From: a virus
Strand: one strand, 5' to 3'
IMG/VR virus record: IMGVR_UViG_3300031758_000011
Coordinates: 62,001-126,000 of that record
Length of the DNA stretch: 64,000 nt
In this document: piece after piece, positions 1 through 8,058 of the stretch
How positions within the stretch are numbered: the stretch's first letter is position 1
Layout: each line of letters opens with the position of its first letter
Notes under the pieces: model-generated
Told to the model about the DNA's origin: nothing
Seen by the model: only the letters and a program-made list of their open reading frames with translations
The model's database searches: none
Position numbers and translations under genes: made by a program

Positions 1-1
1 T

Positions 2-1978
2 AACTTAAAATCGTTTATCCTACCTTCAACAACTTCTGACCCTTTACAAGTTGTTGACAGTTCAATTATTAGTGTTGTTAGGTCAGTAGTAAACAACCAA
101 GCAGACACAAAAGGTTTCTTTGATTATAGTGGTGGTACTTTTACAACCAAAACTGGTTCGACATATGTAAAATATACTTCGTTTAATGACCCTAGCGCAG
201 TAGGTAGCTCTATATTTAGTGGAACAACAAGACTTTACATTAATTCTACTGGTATAACAACTGGTGATTATGTATTGATTAAATATAGTAACTATAAAGG
301 AACACTTTCTGGTGGTACATTAACAGCAAATAGTAACGATAAACCATTACAAAACTTATGGTATAAGATTCAAAGTATGACAGCAGCCACTACTGGTTAT
401 TATGTTAATTTAGATAGACAATTACCAAACTTCAATTTAAGTAACTTTAGTGGTTATTCACAAATTTTTGTTTATGGTGGTGGTGAAGTTAATGATACGT
501 TTGGCGCTGAAACACAAACAGCATATTGGGATTCTAACACATTATCATTTGATTCGTTATGTCCAGTTAACTGTGAAGAAGTTCCAGTTTGGAATATGAA
601 TAATGTATGGTGTGAAACGTTGGCTGGTGTAACTGGTTTATCAACAACAAACTTATACGAAGATTATACAAAATATGGTTCTTATAGTTATTTAGGTAGC
701 AAATACCCTTATTTTAATTTACCTTGTATTTCTTCAGCTAACGCAATACAATTAACGAACCAAGCTTGTGATACTCCAGGTAAAAGCGTGTTGGATGATG
801 TAACGAAATCAATCTCAATCATTCACTATACCAACAATATGGTGTCTAGTATTTACGGTGAGTTTTTCTACACTGATATAGTAAACAACAAATATCTTTA
901 TTTAGATTTACCAGATTTGATGTATCACAGAAGAGATTTTGCTTCTGGATTTGGTACTCAAATGGGTATGAGATTTATCGGTAGTGGTATTACAAACGCT
1001 ATGGATAACGGTTTAGAATACATTGATTTAATAGAAGACCCAACAAGAATTCCATCAAGTGAAACTCCTTTGGTTGTAGGTAAAATATTCCCACAACTTA
1101 AAACAGTTGTTTTCCATGACGATGAGATTGTTGCTGCAATGTCTTATAAATCAAATAGAAACTGGACGTTACCAGAATTAACAGCAACATTATCGGCACC
1201 AAGTGGTGGTACATCAACTGGTATTTTAGGTGTTAACGAAACAATGTATTTAACTTATTCATTGGACAATTTAGGTGTATCATCTGGATTTACTTCAGCG
1301 TTACCTTGTCAAAAATACATTAAAATCACCAACACAACATCAACAGCTAAAGATGTTCAGTTTATGATTAATAGTGTTGATTTATTACCATATATGAGAA
1401 AATTAGAAGATGTTTCATATGATGGTTATGGATTCCATGCATATAAATTTAAATTATTATATCAAATAGTAACAAACATTAATGACAGACCAGATTCTGG
1501 CCTTTGGAAACAATTAGATTACACATCAACAGCAATTACTGGTGTGTCTGGAGAAACAATTAACCCTAGTTTATTAGAGGTTCAAATACCATTAACAAAT
1601 GGTTTCGTATTAGATTTAATAAAAGATGCTTCTTCATCAATATTTGCATTAAATGGTTTAGTTAGTTATGTACCAAACATAAGCCCAAGTAACTTACAAT
1701 TTGGTGATGAAAGATTCTTTTACGGTAATTTAAACACACACATTGGTGCGACTATCTTTAAGACAATTTTTGATATCAGAGTTAATTCTAGCCAATTTAA
1801 TTCAACTACAAACATTACTAGAAGTAGTGACGTAACAACTAACCCACCAAATATTAAAGTAAGTGAAGTGGGTATTTATGATTCAGATAGGAATCTAGTT
1901 TGTATTGGTAAATTAAGCACACCAGTTGCTTTAGCCAATAATAATACAATAACATTAGAATTATCAATTGACTTCTAA
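2..1978 (+). CDS. Phage structural protein, 5' end outside window
   Basis: The reading frame is open from base 2 to the TAA at 1978, so the gene starts upstream of the window; the first in-window start-like codon (TTG, 275) is internal. The product is rich in Ser, Thr, Asn and Gly with many short beta-type segments, as in appendage or baseplate proteins. Its last ~45 residues (KVSEVGIYDSDRNLVCIGKL) match in pattern the end of the next protein, an EVGΦYD-x-x-x-NLΦ-x-x-GK module typical of phage tail-fibre/baseplate proteins. The next gene begins 2 nt later. Exact role is not recognisable. Confidence 0.7.
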   Translation, partial: NLKSFILPSTTSDPLQVVDSSIISVVRSVVNNQADTKGFFDYSGGTFTTKTGSTYVKYTSFNDPSAVGSSIFSGTTRLYINSTGITTGDYVLIKYSNYKGTLSGGTLTANSNDKPLQNLWYKIQSMTAATTGYYVNLDRQLPNFNLSNFSGYSQIFVYGGGEVNDTFGAETQTAYWDSNTLSFDSLCPVNCEEVPVWNMNNVWCETLAGVTGLSTTNLYEDYTKYGSYSYLGSKYPYFNLPCISSANAIQLTNQACDTPGKSVLDDVTKSISIIHYTNNMVSSIYGEFFYTDIVNNKYLYLDLPDLMYHRRDFASGFGTQMGMRFIGSGITNAMDNGLEYIDLIEDPTRIPSSETPLVVGKIFPQLKTVVFHDDEIVAAMSYKSNRNWTLPELTATLSAPSGGTSTGILGVNETMYLTYSLDNLGVSSGFTSALPCQKYIKITNTTSTAKDVQFMINSVDLLPYMRKLEDVSYDGYGFHAYKFKLLYQIVTNINDRPDSGLWKQLDYTSTAITGVSGETINPSLLEVQIPLTNGFVLDLIKDASSSIFALNGLVSYVPNISPSNLQFGDERFFYGNLNTHIGATIFKTIFDIRVNSSQFNSTTNITRSSDVTTNPPNIKVSEVGIYDSDRNLVCIGKLSTPVALANNNTITLELSIDF

Positions 1979-1980
1979 AA

Positions 1981-3198
1981 ATGGGATTTAATAGTTCAGC
2001 AACATCGATTACATTAACTGCTAAGTTAACACCAATAGGTAGAGAGAAATTAATATCTACTAATAATAATTTAATTAAGTATTTCAGTTTAGGTGATTCT
2101 GATGCTAATTACTATACTAGTTTAACATTATCAACTGGTCAAGTACCATCTATAAATGGTAACATTGGTTATGGTAATACAACTAGTAATAGTACACCAC
2201 CAGTTGTAGGTATTAAAAGTTTTTTAGTTGTAAATCAAAATGGTGATTTAACTAAACCAGTTTCACCTCAATCAATCAATATCTTAACTGAAACTGCAAA
2301 TAATGGTTCAGTAACAATAAGTGGTGCTAATTTAACATATAACTTAGTAAATAGAAATAGCGTTAACTCAGACCCACTAGTTAATTTATTTAGTTCGTTT
2401 AACTTACCTTTAGACTCAATATCAGATATTAATTATACTGGTGTTACAGCACAATCTGGTGGTTATTCAGATACTTGTTTTAGTGGTTTCGCAACTAATA
2501 GAGTATTATTTATTGGAATAAACAATGCTACATATGGTGAAGTTATTGATGGTAAAACAGTTAAATTAGAGTTACCAACTAGTGCTGGTACATATACTTT
2601 ATATAGCACATTCCAATCTAATTCTGGTAGTGTAAATGAACTAGATGCTAATTACAGAGACGTTGCTAATAATGTTGTTTATTTTGGTTTAAATGTTGCT
2701 CCATTATTCAGCGACACAATCAAAAAACCTAACGGTGATTCATCATTAAGTTGGGCTACTGGTTATGGATTATCAAAACCATTTAGCAATAACAACAAAA
2801 GAGCATATAATTTACAAACAAACACAAATTTAGCAGCAACTGCTGACACAGCTGTTGGTATGGCTTATTTAGACAGTGGGTTTATAGCTATAACTAACCC
2901 AACAATTATAAATGATGTGTTAGTTTCTGGTACAACTTTATTTTCTGGTGTTACAGCAACAACATTAACGTTTGATAGTGTATCAACAAATGTAAGCCAA
3001 GTAATATCATGTATTGCAGAAAGAGGTGAATTTGGTGCATCAACTAGCATTTATTTTGGTAATGATGATATTCCAAAAATAACTGAAGTTGGGTTATATG
3101 ATGATTTTGGTAATTTGATTGCTTATGGTAAAACAGATAGACAAATCACTAAAAACGTTAACCAATTTTTAGCCTTATCAATAAAAATTACAATATAA
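1981..3198 (+). CDS. Phage structural protein with tail-fibre-like C-terminus
   Basis: This 405-residue protein starts MGFNSSATSITLTAKLTP and is dominated by Ser/Thr/Asn/Gly repeats suggesting beta structure. The C-terminal block (ITEVGLYDDFGNLIAYGKT) parallels the end of the preceding protein, so the two probably share a module for assembly or fibre attachment. It follows the upstream gene by 2 nt and is presumably co-transcribed with it. A virion appendage or baseplate component is inferred from composition and context only; no catalytic motif is seen. Confidence 0.7.
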   Translation: MGFNSSATSITLTAKLTPIGREKLISTNNNLIKYFSLGDSDANYYTSLTLSTGQVPSINGNIGYGNTTSNSTPPVVGIKSFLVVNQNGDLTKPVSPQSINILTETANNGSVTISGANLTYNLVNRNSVNSDPLVNLFSSFNLPLDSISDINYTGVTAQSGGYSDTCFSGFATNRVLFIGINNATYGEVIDGKTVKLELPTSAGTYTLYSTFQSNSGSVNELDANYRDVANNVVYFGLNVAPLFSDTIKKPNGDSSLSWATGYGLSKPFSNNNKRAYNLQTNTNLAATADTAVGMAYLDSGFIAITNPTIINDVLVSGTTLFSGVTATTLTFDSVSTNVSQVISCIAERGEFGASTSIYFGNDDIPKITEVGLYDDFGNLIAYGKTDRQITKNVNQFLALSIKITI

Positions 3199-3246
3199 CT
3201 ATTTATTTTTTTTAATTTGATTTTAAATTAATACAAAATTAAAATC

Positions 3247-3894
3247 ATGAAAGAAAAACAAAGTTTTTTATTGGCGTTAGATGTTTCGACATCTACAATT
3301 GGTATTGCCTTATTTGAAGATTTTGGTAACAAAGGTGAATTAAGATTATTACACCATGTTTCACCAATAGTTAAACCAAAACCATCTAACAAGATGGAAG
3401 AGTTATTCAAAAAGGTTGAAATATTTGAAACAGAATTTTTATTTAAATACAAAGATATTGGTATTGATAAAGTTGTTATTGAAGAACCTTTATTACAATC
3501 AAACAACGTATATACAATTGCTACATTATTAAGATTTAATGGTATGATATCTAAATCAGTATATGATACTTTAGGTATTGTACCAGAGTTTATTTCATCT
3601 TATGACGCTAGACAATATTCATTCCCAGAATTAATGGCTGTTAGAACATTTAAAAAAGATGGAACTCCTTTGAATGAAAAACAAATTGCTAAGAACAAAC
3701 CAGTGTTATTTGGTGGTTATCCTTTTGACGTTGATAAAAAATATGTGCTTTGGGAAAAGGTTGCTGAATTAGAACCACAAGTAACTTGGTTCTATGACAA
3801 AAACAACAAACTTAAAAAAGAAACGTTTGACACATCAGATGCATATGTCGCTGGTATAGGGTTCATGTATAAAAATAATCTTTGGGATAGATAA
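3247..3894 (+). CDS. RuvC-like (RNase H fold) nuclease
   Basis: 215 residues with the RuvC/RNase H-fold pattern: N-terminal beta hairpin with Asp in LALDVSTSTIGIA (about residue 12), Glu in KVVIEEPLL (about 77), and a C-terminal acidic DTSDAYVAGIG helix. Such enzymes cut Holliday junctions or branched DNA during phage replication and packaging. It stands before the primase and recombination genes, which fits a role in DNA processing. The specificity (resolvase or other RNase H-like nuclease) cannot be decided from sequence. A CTATTTAT lies 40 nt upstream. Confidence 0.7.
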   Translation: MKEKQSFLLALDVSTSTIGIALFEDFGNKGELRLLHHVSPIVKPKPSNKMEELFKKVEIFETEFLFKYKDIGIDKVVIEEPLLQSNNVYTIATLLRFNGMISKSVYDTLGIVPEFISSYDARQYSFPELMAVRTFKKDGTPLNEKQIAKNKPVLFGGYPFDVDKKYVLWEKVAELEPQVTWFYDKNNKLKKETFDTSDAYVAGIGFMYKNNLWDR

Positions 3895-3910
3895 TTATTT
3901 TAAACAAATA

Positions 3911-3942
3911 TTTGTAAATGGTTTATTATTTTTGTAATTTTG
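3911..3942 (+). promoter_or_regulatory. Host-type promoter for primase
   Basis: TTTG (3911-3914), 20-nt spacer and TAATTTTG (3935-3942) match the Bacteroidetes -33/-7 consensus. The GTG start is 4 nt after the -7 box, so the mRNA would be leaderless or nearly so. Confidence 0.6.
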
Positions 3943-3946
3943 AACC

Positions 3947-4888
3947 GTGAACGAATATTTGGTATACATACTAGAAAGTTTTTTAGGTCCTCATAGAAAA
4001 TATAATGAGGAAACGGGGCAGATTGCCTTTGATTGTCCAGCATGCGCTGAAGACAAAGATATGCCAGAGGGTGACGGTAAAGGTAACTTAGAAGTTAACT
4101 ACGAAGAATCAGTTTTTAAATGTTGGTCATGTAAAGAAAAAAACAACATGTATGGTTCAGTATACAAATTACTTAAACGTTACGGTTCACCAAAAAACTT
4201 ACGTGATTATGTATTGATTAAACCAGATATCAGCATATCTGAAAAGGAAAAAAAGAAAATCATACTTACATTACCAGAAGGTTATAAAGAACTATCTAAA
4301 TGCAAAGGTAATGAATACAGATACAATCAAGCTATTGGATATTTACGTGAAAGAGGAATCACTGATGAAATAATCAAAGATTATAAAATAGGGTTTACTA
4401 CCAGCGGTAAGTATTTCAACAGAGTAATAATACCATCTTATGATTCAGAAGGTGAATTAAATTATTTTATAGCTAGATGGTTTCCAAAAGATTTTACTAA
4501 ACTTAAATATTTAAACCCAGATGTTGAAAAGCAAGAAATAGTTTTTAATGAAGGTAAAATAAATTGGGATTCTACAATATATTTGGTTGAAGGTGCAACA
4601 GACCATATAGTCACACCTAACTCAATACCGTTATTGGGGAAATACTTACCAGAACAATTATTGGACTTGTTACAAGAAAAAGCAAAAGCGTATGTTGTTA
4701 TCGTAATGGATGATGACGCTTATGACGATACTGTTAGGTTATACCATGAAATTAACTTTGGTGAGCTTAGAGGCAAAGTTAAGGTGGTTAAGTGTCCAGA
4801 GGGTTATGACCCATCTAAACTATTTGAAAAGTTTGGTAGTAAAGGTATTATTCAATTACTTAAAAGTGCGTATAAGTTAACTATTTGA
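3947..4888 (+). CDS. DnaG-type primase (zinc finger plus TOPRIM)
   Basis: 313 residues. An N-terminal zinc-binding region has CPAC (about residues 27-30) and CWSC (about 58-61). The central part (RYNQAIGYLRERGITDEII) is typical of phage primases. A TOPRIM domain follows with VEGATD and the acidic VIVMDDDAYDD motif. It makes RNA primers for lagging-strand synthesis, like T4 gp61 or the T7 gp4 primase half; no helicase domain is fused. The start is GTG at 3947, set by the promoter that ends 4 nt earlier. Adjacent recombination nucleases support a replication cluster. Confidence 0.85.
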   Translation: MNEYLVYILESFLGPHRKYNEETGQIAFDCPACAEDKDMPEGDGKGNLEVNYEESVFKCWSCKEKNNMYGSVYKLLKRYGSPKNLRDYVLIKPDISISEKEKKKIILTLPEGYKELSKCKGNEYRYNQAIGYLRERGITDEIIKDYKIGFTTSGKYFNRVIIPSYDSEGELNYFIARWFPKDFTKLKYLNPDVEKQEIVFNEGKINWDSTIYLVEGATDHIVTPNSIPLLGKYLPEQLLDLLQEKAKAYVVIVMDDDAYDDTVRLYHEINFGELRGKVKVVKCPEGYDPSKLFEKFGSKGIIQLLKSAYKLTI

Positions 4889-4889
4889 A

Positions 4890-5396
4890 TTATTTCATAA
4901 AATCAATTAACTGATTTTTAATAGGATTATCAATTAAAGTGACTAAAATACCTTTACTAGATTCAATACATTCTAATTTAGAATCAGTTTTACAGAACTT
5001 ATTAAACATACCAAATAAATTAGGGTTGATTGTTCTACCTTTGCTTAAATATGCATGACCAAATTCATAAATAAATTTTTTAAGTATCTTAGAACCTATT
5101 TTTTTATTTTCTAAATTTTTATTTAAGAAAATATGGGGATGATATATAAAATCTTTTATTATTTGAACATAAAATTGAATTGAATCAGATAATATTTCTA
5201 AACTTGGGTCGTTAAATTTAATTTTTAAATACATTTTATCGTTACCGTCATCACCATTTTCTAAAATTTCAAAATCGTTTAAACCTATTGTTGATATTTT
5301 AGTTAATAACTCAGAATCAATATCTATGTGTTTAGGTAACTCAAATGATTTATCATCTAACATCTCTTTTAATAATTTTTTAATAAATGTTTTCAT
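4890..5396 (-). CDS. Hypothetical late protein with capsid-targeting-like leader
   Basis: 168 residues, convergent with the primase gene (1 nt apart). The ATG at 5396 is chosen because a minus-strand CTATTTAT late-type motif (5413-5420) sits 16 nt upstream; an in-frame start 30 nt further out would overlap the motif. The N-terminus MKTFIKKLLKEMLDD is a short basic amphipathic leader shared in style with several other genes here. The rest has no recognisable domain. A packaged internal protein is an inference from the leader and promoter class. Confidence 0.65.
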   Translation of the reverse strand: MKTFIKKLLKEMLDDKSFELPKHIDIDSELLTKISTIGLNDFEILENGDDGNDKMYLKIKFNDPSLEILSDSIQFYVQIIKDFIYHPHIFLNKNLENKKIGSKILKKFIYEFGHAYLSKGRTINPNLFGMFNKFCKTDSKLECIESSKGILVTLIDNPIKNQLIDFMK

Positions 5397-5412
5397 TAAA
5401 TAAAGTTTATTG

Positions 5413-5420
5413 ATAAATAG
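5413..5420 (-). promoter_or_regulatory. Late-type motif CTATTTAT
   Basis: One-base variant of ATATTTAT on the minus strand, 16 nt before the ATG at 5396. Confidence 0.45.
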
Positions 5421-5443
5421 TTGCAAAGTGATTAAAAATATAG

Positions 5444-5451
5444 TATATTTG
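5444..5451 (+). promoter_or_regulatory. Host-type promoter -7 element TATATTTG
   Basis: Matches TAnnTTTG; 17 nt before the ATG at 5469. Confidence 0.5.
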
Positions 5452-5468
5452 CATTAAAATAAAATAAA

Positions 5469-6251
5469 ATGAGTAAAGCAAGATTATGGGAAGGTCCAGT
5501 ATATCTAGAACCTATTGAACATAAATATCATCATAGAGTAACTGGTAAAATATATAAATCAGTTACTACTACTTTGACATCTATAGAACCACATTTTGAT
5601 TCAGAAGCGGTTTCTATGGCTATTGTCAATCAAGCTGATAATGTTAAACAAGAGAAATATATCGGTATGTCTCAACAACAAATATTAGAATATTGGCAAA
5701 TGTTAAATGATGAAGCGAACATTTACGGTTCTAAAGTTCACGACATCGTTGAAAGATATTTATTAGCAAACAAATGGTATTTCCCAGATGACACTGAAGA
5801 CGGTCAATTTGAACAAAAAGTTATTGATGGGTATGAAGCGTTAAAAATTGATGAAGGTGTTGCCATATGGCCAGAAAGAATATTATTTGCTGAACAATAT
5901 GAGTTAGCTGGTATGTCTGACCTTATTATTGATATTGATGATGTATATTTTGATGTTTGGGACTGGAAGACAAACCGAGAGTTTAATTTCTTTGACCCAT
6001 TTGGTTTTAAAACGCTTTTTAAGCCATTTGACCACATGCAAGCATGTCAATGGTCAGTTTATACATTACAGTTGTCTGTATACGCTTATATGTACGAATT
6101 AGAGTTCCCTAAAAGAAAATGTAGACAAATTAGAATTGGATATTGGGATAAAGAAAAAATGTCATTTGAAAAGATACAAATAATGTATATGAAAAACGAA
6201 GCTAAGAAGTTAGTTGAAATGCATTACTATAACTTAATGAAAAACGCATAA
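5469..6251 (+). CDS. PD-(D/E)XK (RecB/Cas4-like) nuclease
   Basis: 260 residues. The PD-(D/E)XK core is visible: Asp in AGMSDLIIDIDD, then DVWDWKTNRE supplying the D-x-K pair, and a downstream QLSVYAYMYELEFP helix as in the RecB-family Gln motif. YGSKVHDIVERYL upstream matches the helix with conserved His found in these exonucleases. Likely function is DNA end processing in phage recombination or host DNA breakdown. It lies just upstream of the SbcD/SbcC pair and is preceded by its own host-type promoter. Confidence 0.75.
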   Translation: MSKARLWEGPVYLEPIEHKYHHRVTGKIYKSVTTTLTSIEPHFDSEAVSMAIVNQADNVKQEKYIGMSQQQILEYWQMLNDEANIYGSKVHDIVERYLLANKWYFPDDTEDGQFEQKVIDGYEALKIDEGVAIWPERILFAEQYELAGMSDLIIDIDDVYFDVWDWKTNREFNFFDPFGFKTLFKPFDHMQACQWSVYTLQLSVYAYMYELEFPKRKCRQIRIGYWDKEKMSFEKIQIMYMKNEAKKLVEMHYYNLMKNA

Positions 6252-6252
6252 T

Positions 6253-6612
6253 ATGATAAAGAATAAAGATAAGATAATTGAAAGTGATTTACTAACAGAA
6301 AATGAAAAGAAATTAATTTTATTTGTTTTGGGTAGACAATTTATAATGGGTGAATGTGTCGTAACTAATGAGGAATTAATTGAAGAATTAGAATTAACCA
6401 AATATCATTTATCAAAAGTTACAAAATCATTAAATGCTAAGAAATTTTTTAAAAGTGGTGGTGATGTAGCTGGTTATAGCCATATAAAACACTATGGTTA
6501 TAATGGTTTTAGAAATATTGGTAAAAATAAAAGAATAATAATAAATGAAATATTATTAGAAAGTTTTTTAGATGGTAAAGAATTAGAGATTGAAAAAATA
6601 CAAAAAAAATAA
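6253..6612 (+). CDS. Hypothetical protein, possible winged-helix DNA binder
   Basis: 119 residues starting 1 nt after the nuclease. The middle part (VTNEELIEELELTKYHLSKVTKSLNAKKFF) reads like a helix-turn-helix followed by a wing, and the protein is basic at the C-terminus. No family is recognised. The tight spacing places it in the nuclease-SbcD operon. Confidence 0.6.
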   Translation: MIKNKDKIIESDLLTENEKKLILFVLGRQFIMGECVVTNEELIEELELTKYHLSKVTKSLNAKKFFKSGGDVAGYSHIKHYGYNGFRNIGKNKRIIINEILLESFLDGKELEIEKIQKK

Positions 6613-6618
6613 TTATAA

Positions 6619-7431
6619 ATGATAAAAAAAGTAGTACACTTAGCTGATATACATATCAGAACACTTAGAATGCATGATGAATACAAAGATGTGTTCAAAA
6701 CATTATTGGGTGATTTGAGAGAATTATTAGCTGATTATAGCAGAGAAGAAATTAGAATAGTTATTGCTGGTGATTTGGTTCACCAAAAGATTGTTATTTC
6801 TAATGAGATGTTAATTTTAGGTACATGGTTCCTAAGAAAGTTAGAAGAGATAGCACCAGTTATTATAATTGCTGGTAACCATGATTTATTAGAAAATAAC
6901 GCTAATCGTATGGATAGTATTTCACCTATGGTACAATTCTTGGGTGATAAAGAAATAAACTATTTCAAAGAATCTAAATGTTATTTAGATGACAATATTG
7001 TTTGGTGTGCGTATTCTATTTTTGAAGAAAACGCTAGACCAGACATTGAAGGTGCTAGAATTGAATTTGGAGATGACAAAACATATATCGGTTTGTTTCA
7101 TGCGCCAATAATCAACGCTAAAACTGATATTGGTTATGAAATCGACCATGGTGCTGAATTAGATATATTTGAAGGTTGTGATATTGCAATGTTAGGTGAT
7201 ATACATAAACGACAAATATTTAACCATAAAGGTATTATGATAGCTTACCCATCATCACTGATTCAACAAAATTTTGGTGAGAATGTTAGTAAACATGGTT
7301 TCTTATTATGGGATGTCGAAACTAAAACATATACTGAACATGATGTTGATAACAAATATCCATTCTATCAATTTAAAATAACATCATTGGAAGATATTGA
7401 AAATGGTGAAGAAAAACTAACTAATTTATGA
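6619..7431 (+). CDS. SbcD/Mre11-like nuclease (T4 gp47 type)
   Basis: 270 residues with calcineurin-like phosphoesterase motifs in order: HLADIHI (Asp, His), IAGDLVHQK, IAGNHDLL, LFHAPI, and LGDIHKR. This is the nuclease subunit that works with the SbcC/Rad50-type ATPase, encoded 0.6 kb downstream, in end resection and recombination-dependent replication. It is shorter than cellular SbcD, as usual for phage gp47. Its last codons overlap the next start by 4 nt. Confidence 0.9.
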   Translation: MIKKVVHLADIHIRTLRMHDEYKDVFKTLLGDLRELLADYSREEIRIVIAGDLVHQKIVISNEMLILGTWFLRKLEEIAPVIIIAGNHDLLENNANRMDSISPMVQFLGDKEINYFKESKCYLDDNIVWCAYSIFEENARPDIEGARIEFGDDKTYIGLFHAPIINAKTDIGYEIDHGAELDIFEGCDIAMLGDIHKRQIFNHKGIMIAYPSSLIQQNFGENVSKHGFLLWDVETKTYTEHDVDNKYPFYQFKITSLEDIENGEEKLTNL

Positions 7432-7658
7432 AACTAAGCGAATTAAAAGAGTTTATTAACTCTCTACCAGAAGAAATGAATGATTTCACCGTTGTTAATG
7501 GTGAATATGGGTTTGTAGACCCAGAAAACGAAGAAGGATTTATCTATAGAGTTGATAAACCAGTATTAGCAATAAATGTTGATGAGAAAGACCATGAAGT
7601 TGTGTTGCTACATCAAACACGTGAAGATTTAACAAAAGTGGACCTTGGAGATATCTAA
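7428..7658 (+). CDS. Hypothetical small acidic protein
   Basis: 76 residues, ATG overlapping the end of the SbcD-like gene (ATGA arrangement). The sequence is acidic (LPEEMNDF, DPENEEGFIYRVDKP) with no recognised domain. Location between the two recombination subunits suggests translational coupling rather than a known role. Confidence 0.6.
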   Translation: MKLSELKEFINSLPEEMNDFTVVNGEYGFVDPENEEGFIYRVDKPVLAINVDEKDHEVVLLHQTREDLTKVDLGDI

Positions 7659-8058
7659 ACAATTAAAAGATGAGATTTGGGATTATTGCAGAGCCAATAA
7701 TATAACCAATATTGACGAATTCACAATGAAAATTCTTAGACAAGGATTTACCGTTGAGAAATTTGGCGCTACACCACAAACTGTAGAGAAAGTGGTTGAA
7801 AAGGTAGTCGAAGTTCCAGTTGAAAAGATTGTTGAAAAAATAGTGGAAGTAAAAGTTGAAGTTCCAGTTGAAAAGGAAGTTTATATAACTGATAATTCTA
7901 ATAACGAAGAATTAGCGAACAAAATAAAAGACCTAGAAGCTGAACGTAACAAATACAAAGAAGAGTCTAAAGACTTTGAACAAAAATGGAACGATACTTT
8001 AGAAAAATTAAGAGAAGAGTTAAAAAAGAAAAACAAAAGAGATTTATATGGAGAATAG
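7645..8058 (+). CDS. Repeat/coiled-coil protein between SbcD and SbcC
   Basis: 137 residues, probable TTG start at 7645 overlapping the upstream gene by 14 nt. The middle carries an irregular Val/Glu/Lys repeat (VEKVVEKVVEVPVEKIVEK and further units), followed by a charged coiled coil (LEAERNKYKEESKDFEQKW). It ends with TAG inside the start of the SbcC-like gene. Function unknown; position suggests an accessory or tether for the recombination complex. The N-terminal 30 residues (LKDEIWDYCRANNITNIDEF) look like a small helical domain. Confidence 0.6.
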   Translation: MEISKQLKDEIWDYCRANNITNIDEFTMKILRQGFTVEKFGATPQTVEKVVEKVVEVPVEKIVEKIVEVKVEVPVEKEVYITDNSNNEELANKIKDLEAERNKYKEESKDFEQKWNDTLEKLREELKKKNKRDLYGE

